Part shown: one piece after another, positions 6,957 through 9,091 of the stretch
How the letters are laid out: each line of letters opens with the position of its first letter
Position numbering within the stretch: the first letter of the stretch is position 1
Assembly (NCBI GenBank): GCA_028868455.1
Contig: JAGWUK010000082.1
Coordinates: 1 to 9,091 of the forward strand
Origin: Burkholderiales bacterium
GTDB taxonomy: Bacteria; Pseudomonadota; Gammaproteobacteria; Burkholderiales; Burkholderiaceae_D
Length of the DNA: 9,091 nt
Reading direction: 5' to 3'
The notes under the pieces: model-generated
Told to the model about the DNA's origin: nothing
What the model saw: the letters and a program-made list of their open reading frames with translations, nothing else
Database searches by the model: none
Position numbers and translations under genes: made by a program

Positions 6957-8000
6957 ATGTTTAGTTTTTTTAAAAGAAAACCGAAAGACGAACCGATTCC
7001 GGAAGTTATCCCTTCCGTTGCGCCCGAACAAATTGAATCCGTTCCTGCGCAGATTGAAGAACTCGCTGCAAGTGAAAACATTGCGCCTGTCAGCAATGAA
7101 CCTAAGCGTTCCTGGCTTAGCAGGCTGAAGGCAGGTCTGGCAAAAACATCGTCGAATCTGACAACGCTCTTTATTGGTGCGCGAATTGACGATGACCTGT
7201 ATGAAGAGCTGGAATCTGCACTACTGGTCTCAGATGCGGGGGTCGAAGCAACGCAATTCCTTTTAGACCGATTAAAAAAGACCGTCAAAGAAGAAAAATT
7301 AACGGAAGCAGATCAAGTCAAAGCGGCGCTTAAGACTTTGCTTCTGGAATTACTGACTCTCTTGCAAAAGCCTTTTGAACTAGGACGCCACCAGCCTTTG
7401 GTGATGATGATTACCGGCGTGAACGGTGCTGGGAAAACGACCAGCATTGGTAAGTTGGCGAAACATATGCAAAGTCATCAGCAATCGGTACTTTTAGCCG
7501 CTGGCGATACATTTCGTGCTGCAGCACGAGAGCAATTAACAATTTGGGGACAACGTAATAACGTTACGGTGATAGCGCAAGAGTCGGGCGACCCTGCGGC
7601 CGTAGCCTTTGATGCGGTGGCATCTGCACGTGCGCGCGGCATTGACGTCGTTATGGTTGATACGGCTGGTCGCCTCCCTACGCAGTTGCATCTGATGGAA
7701 GAATTAAAGAAAATAAAACGCGTCATCGGTAAAGGTATGGATGGCGCACCTCAAGAAATTTTACTGATCATCGATGGCAATACCGGCCAAAATGCCTTGG
7801 CTCAAGTAAAAGCATTTGATGATGCCTTGAATTTAAGTGGTTTGATTATTACCAAGCTCGACGGCACCGCCAAAGGCGGCATCTTGGCCGCCATCGCGAA
7901 AATCAGGCCAATTCCAGTATATTTCATTGGTATTGGCGAACAAATCGAGGATTTACAACCATTTAATGCCAATGAGTTTGTGGATGCGTTGCTCAACTAA
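6957..8000 (+). CDS. ftsY: Signal recognition particle receptor FtsY
   Basis: SRP receptor GTPase: it docks at the inner membrane and SecYEG, pairs with Ffh, and delivers nascent membrane proteins. 347 residues. MFSFFKRKPK is the usual basic, amphipathic N-terminus, followed by a short acidic, proline-rich A region (about 11-50), far shorter than in the 497-residue E. coli protein. The N domain covers about 50-140. The G domain has GVNGAGKTT (G1, 154-162), DTFRAAAREQL (G2, 184-194), DTAGR (G3, 235-239), TKLDGTAKGG (G4, 299-308) and a closing GIGE (325-328). The ATG at 6957 is chosen on homology although no Shine-Dalgarno precedes it; the frame is open upstream to 6870 with a TTG at 6897. First gene of ftsY-ftsE-ftsX. 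Confidence 0.96.
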   Translation: MFSFFKRKPKDEPIPEVIPSVAPEQIESVPAQIEELAASENIAPVSNEPKRSWLSRLKAGLAKTSSNLTTLFIGARIDDDLYEELESALLVSDAGVEATQFLLDRLKKTVKEEKLTEADQVKAALKTLLLELLTLLQKPFELGRHQPLVMMITGVNGAGKTTSIGKLAKHMQSHQQSVLLAAGDTFRAAAREQLTIWGQRNNVTVIAQESGDPAAVAFDAVASARARGIDVVMVDTAGRLPTQLHLMEELKKIKRVIGKGMDGAPQEILLIIDGNTGQNALAQVKAFDDALNLSGLIITKLDGTAKGGILAAIAKIRPIPVYFIGIGEQIEDLQPFNANEFVDALLN

Positions 8001-8019
8001 ATTGAGTTTTTAACTAGAC

Positions 8020-8694
8020 ATGATTGAATTCGAACACGTATCCAAACAATATTCTGGTGATGCATTTGCCCTGCGCGATATATCTCTATCGATTGCTGAC
8101 GGCGAGCTTATTTTTCTTGCCGGACCTTCTGGCGCAGGCAAATCGACACTACTGAAAATGATTGCCGGTATCGAAAAGCCAACATCCGGGAAAATCAGTG
8201 TCAACGGACAGGACGTCAGTAAGCTAAAGGCCGGCAGTCTCCCATATTTGCGCAGAAAACTCGGTTTGATTCTGCAAGAACAAAAATTGCTTCTGGACAG
8301 AGACGTTTTGACGAATGTCATGCTTCCTTTAATCGTGACTGGCGCTTCGACGTCGGAAGCCACTTCGCGCGCGCAACTCGCTCTGGAAAAAGTCAATCTG
8401 GCAGATAAGGCAAAATCGTTTCCTTTGGCTTTGTCAGGTGGAGAGCAGCAGCGGGTTGCCATCGCACGTGCAATCGTCAACAGACCTCAAATTATTCTTG
8501 CCGATGAGCCGACAGCATTTCTTGATCGTGGCAATGCCAATAAAGTTCTCAATGCTCTAAAAGCCTTCCAGGGCGCTGGCGTGACATGCATCGTTTCCAG
8601 CCATGACGAGTATTTTTTAGATCAGGCCAGTCGGGTGATTTATTTAAATCAAGGGCAAATTTGTGACTCCTGGGATTCCAGTCTCTCGACCTGA
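8020..8694 (+). CDS. ftsE: Cell division ATP-binding protein FtsE
   Basis: Cytoplasmic ATPase of the FtsEX complex, which acts at the septum with FtsX to activate peptidoglycan hydrolases (through EnvC or similar partners) and aid divisome assembly. 224 residues, typical. Motifs: Walker A GPSGAGKST (35-43), Q-loop Gln86 in LILQEQKLLLDR, ABC signature LSGGEQQRVAIARA (138-151), Walker B IILADEPT with Glu163 (158-165), D-loop FLD (167-169) and H-loop His195 in SSHD. The D-loop region reads ADEPTAFLD where ADEPTGNLD is commoner, and the Q-loop lacks the usual FQDH; the catalytic residues are intact. It begins 19 bases after the ftsY stop with a poor Shine-Dalgarno, so translational coupling is plausible. 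The product must work with ftsX, 25 bases downstream. Confidence 0.95.
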   Translation: MIEFEHVSKQYSGDAFALRDISLSIADGELIFLAGPSGAGKSTLLKMIAGIEKPTSGKISVNGQDVSKLKAGSLPYLRRKLGLILQEQKLLLDRDVLTNVMLPLIVTGASTSEATSRAQLALEKVNLADKAKSFPLALSGGEQQRVAIARAIVNRPQIILADEPTAFLDRGNANKVLNALKAFQGAGVTCIVSSHDEYFLDQASRVIYLNQGQICDSWDSSLST

Positions 8695-8719
8695 CTGATT
8701 CAAGTGTAAGGAATACGAT

Positions 8720-9091
8720 ATGAAAATCTGGTTTCGTCAGCATCTTTTTGCGCTTAAAAGTGCGTTGGCCCATTTGCGCTCCAGCCCGGGCAATTTTTTG
8801 TTCAACGTTTTGGTCGTTTCTATTGCCCTGGCTCTACCAATCGCTGGTCTGACTTTAATCGAAAATATAAAGCCAATTTCTTCTCAGCTTTCAATCGAAC
8901 CTGAAATCAGCATTTTTGTCAGCCCAGAAACTTCTCGCGAAAATGCAACGGCGCTTTCAATCCCTATTAAGCAATTACTAAAAGCGCAAGGCATCAATGC
9001 AAAGCTGAGTTTCATTCCCAAAGATAAGGCCTTGGCTGCGATGGAGGAAACGTCTAATTTGGCAGAGGTTCTTTCAACACTGGGAGGCAAC
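8720..9091 (+). CDS. ftsX: Cell division protein FtsX, 3'-truncated by the window edge
   Basis: Membrane subunit of the FtsEX complex. The frame is open from the ATG at 8720 to the last base, giving the first 124 residues of a protein usually about 300 long. It has a short cytoplasmic tail (MKIWFRQHLFALKSALAHLR), a first transmembrane segment at about 28-48 (rich in Val, Ile, Leu and Ala), then the start of the large periplasmic loop that contacts hydrolase activators. The stretch FIPKDKALAAMEE (about 98-110), followed by LAEVLSTLGGN at the end, is the conserved FtsX loop motif. A good Shine-Dalgarno, TAAGGA, lies about seven bases before the ATG. The remaining three transmembrane segments lie outside the window. 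Third gene of the ftsYEX operon. Confidence 0.95.
   Translation, partial: MKIWFRQHLFALKSALAHLRSSPGNFLFNVLVVSIALALPIAGLTLIENIKPISSQLSIEPEISIFVSPETSRENATALSIPIKQLLKAQGINAKLSFIPKDKALAAMEETSNLAEVLSTLGGN

Noticed and set aside
6806..7288. Minus-strand open frame of 160 codons opposite the start of ftsY
   Set aside because: Low-complexity Ser-rich product, antisense to ftsY, with no supporting start signal; rsmD has its own start further on.
8010..8480. Minus-strand open frame of 156 codons opposite ftsE
   Set aside because: It is the mirror of a clear ABC ATPase and has no family resemblance.

Overview
The window is an ordinary chromosomal stretch from a betaproteobacterium, probably of the Oxalobacteraceae type. 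This is inferred from the sequence character of YchF, FtsY, FtsE and FtsX, the linkage rsmD-coaD-ferredoxin, and a moderate, roughly balanced base composition. I cannot name the species without a database search. It has eleven genes, none visibly broken; two are cut by the window edges (ychF at its 5' end, ftsX at its 3' end). There is no rRNA, tRNA, CRISPR array, insertion sequence or integrase, and no gene-free stretch longer than 300 bases.

Layout. Bases 1-1044 hold most of ychF (+), closed by a strong intrinsic terminator at 1125-1153. Bases 1190-2959 hold a divergent accessory pair: an isochorismatase-like cysteine hydrolase (-) and a GlxA-type AraC regulator (+). They share a 114-bp intergenic region with repeated TATC/GATA half-sites. 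A two-domain MOSC protein (3062-3910, +) and a GAF/DUF484-like plus GGDEF diguanylate cyclase (4030-5181, +) follow as apparently separate units. Then comes a minus-strand housekeeping cluster, rsmD (6084-6740), coaD (5535-6026) and an Alv-type 2[4Fe-4S] ferredoxin of the YfhL family (5205-5462), transcribed in that order and converging on the cyclase. Divergent from rsmD, across a 216-bp region with a perfect 8-bp inverted repeat, run ftsY, ftsE and ftsX (+).

How the genes work together. FtsY is the SRP receptor. FtsE and FtsX form the divisome ABC-type complex that controls peptidoglycan hydrolases, so the right end is the classic ftsYEX operon. RsmD (16S rRNA methylation) and CoaD (coenzyme A synthesis) are core functions in a commonly conserved neighbourhood. 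The middle (about 1190-5181) is the accessory part. The GlxA regulator probably controls the divergent hydrolase, in answer to an unknown small molecule. The MOSC protein and the cyclase show no clear functional link to neighbours.

I found no convincing undescribed multi-gene system. The points most worth checking are the putative operator array between the hydrolase and glxA-like genes, a G8 homopolymer inside the GGDEF domain, and the inverted repeat with an extended -10 promoter between rsmD and ftsY.
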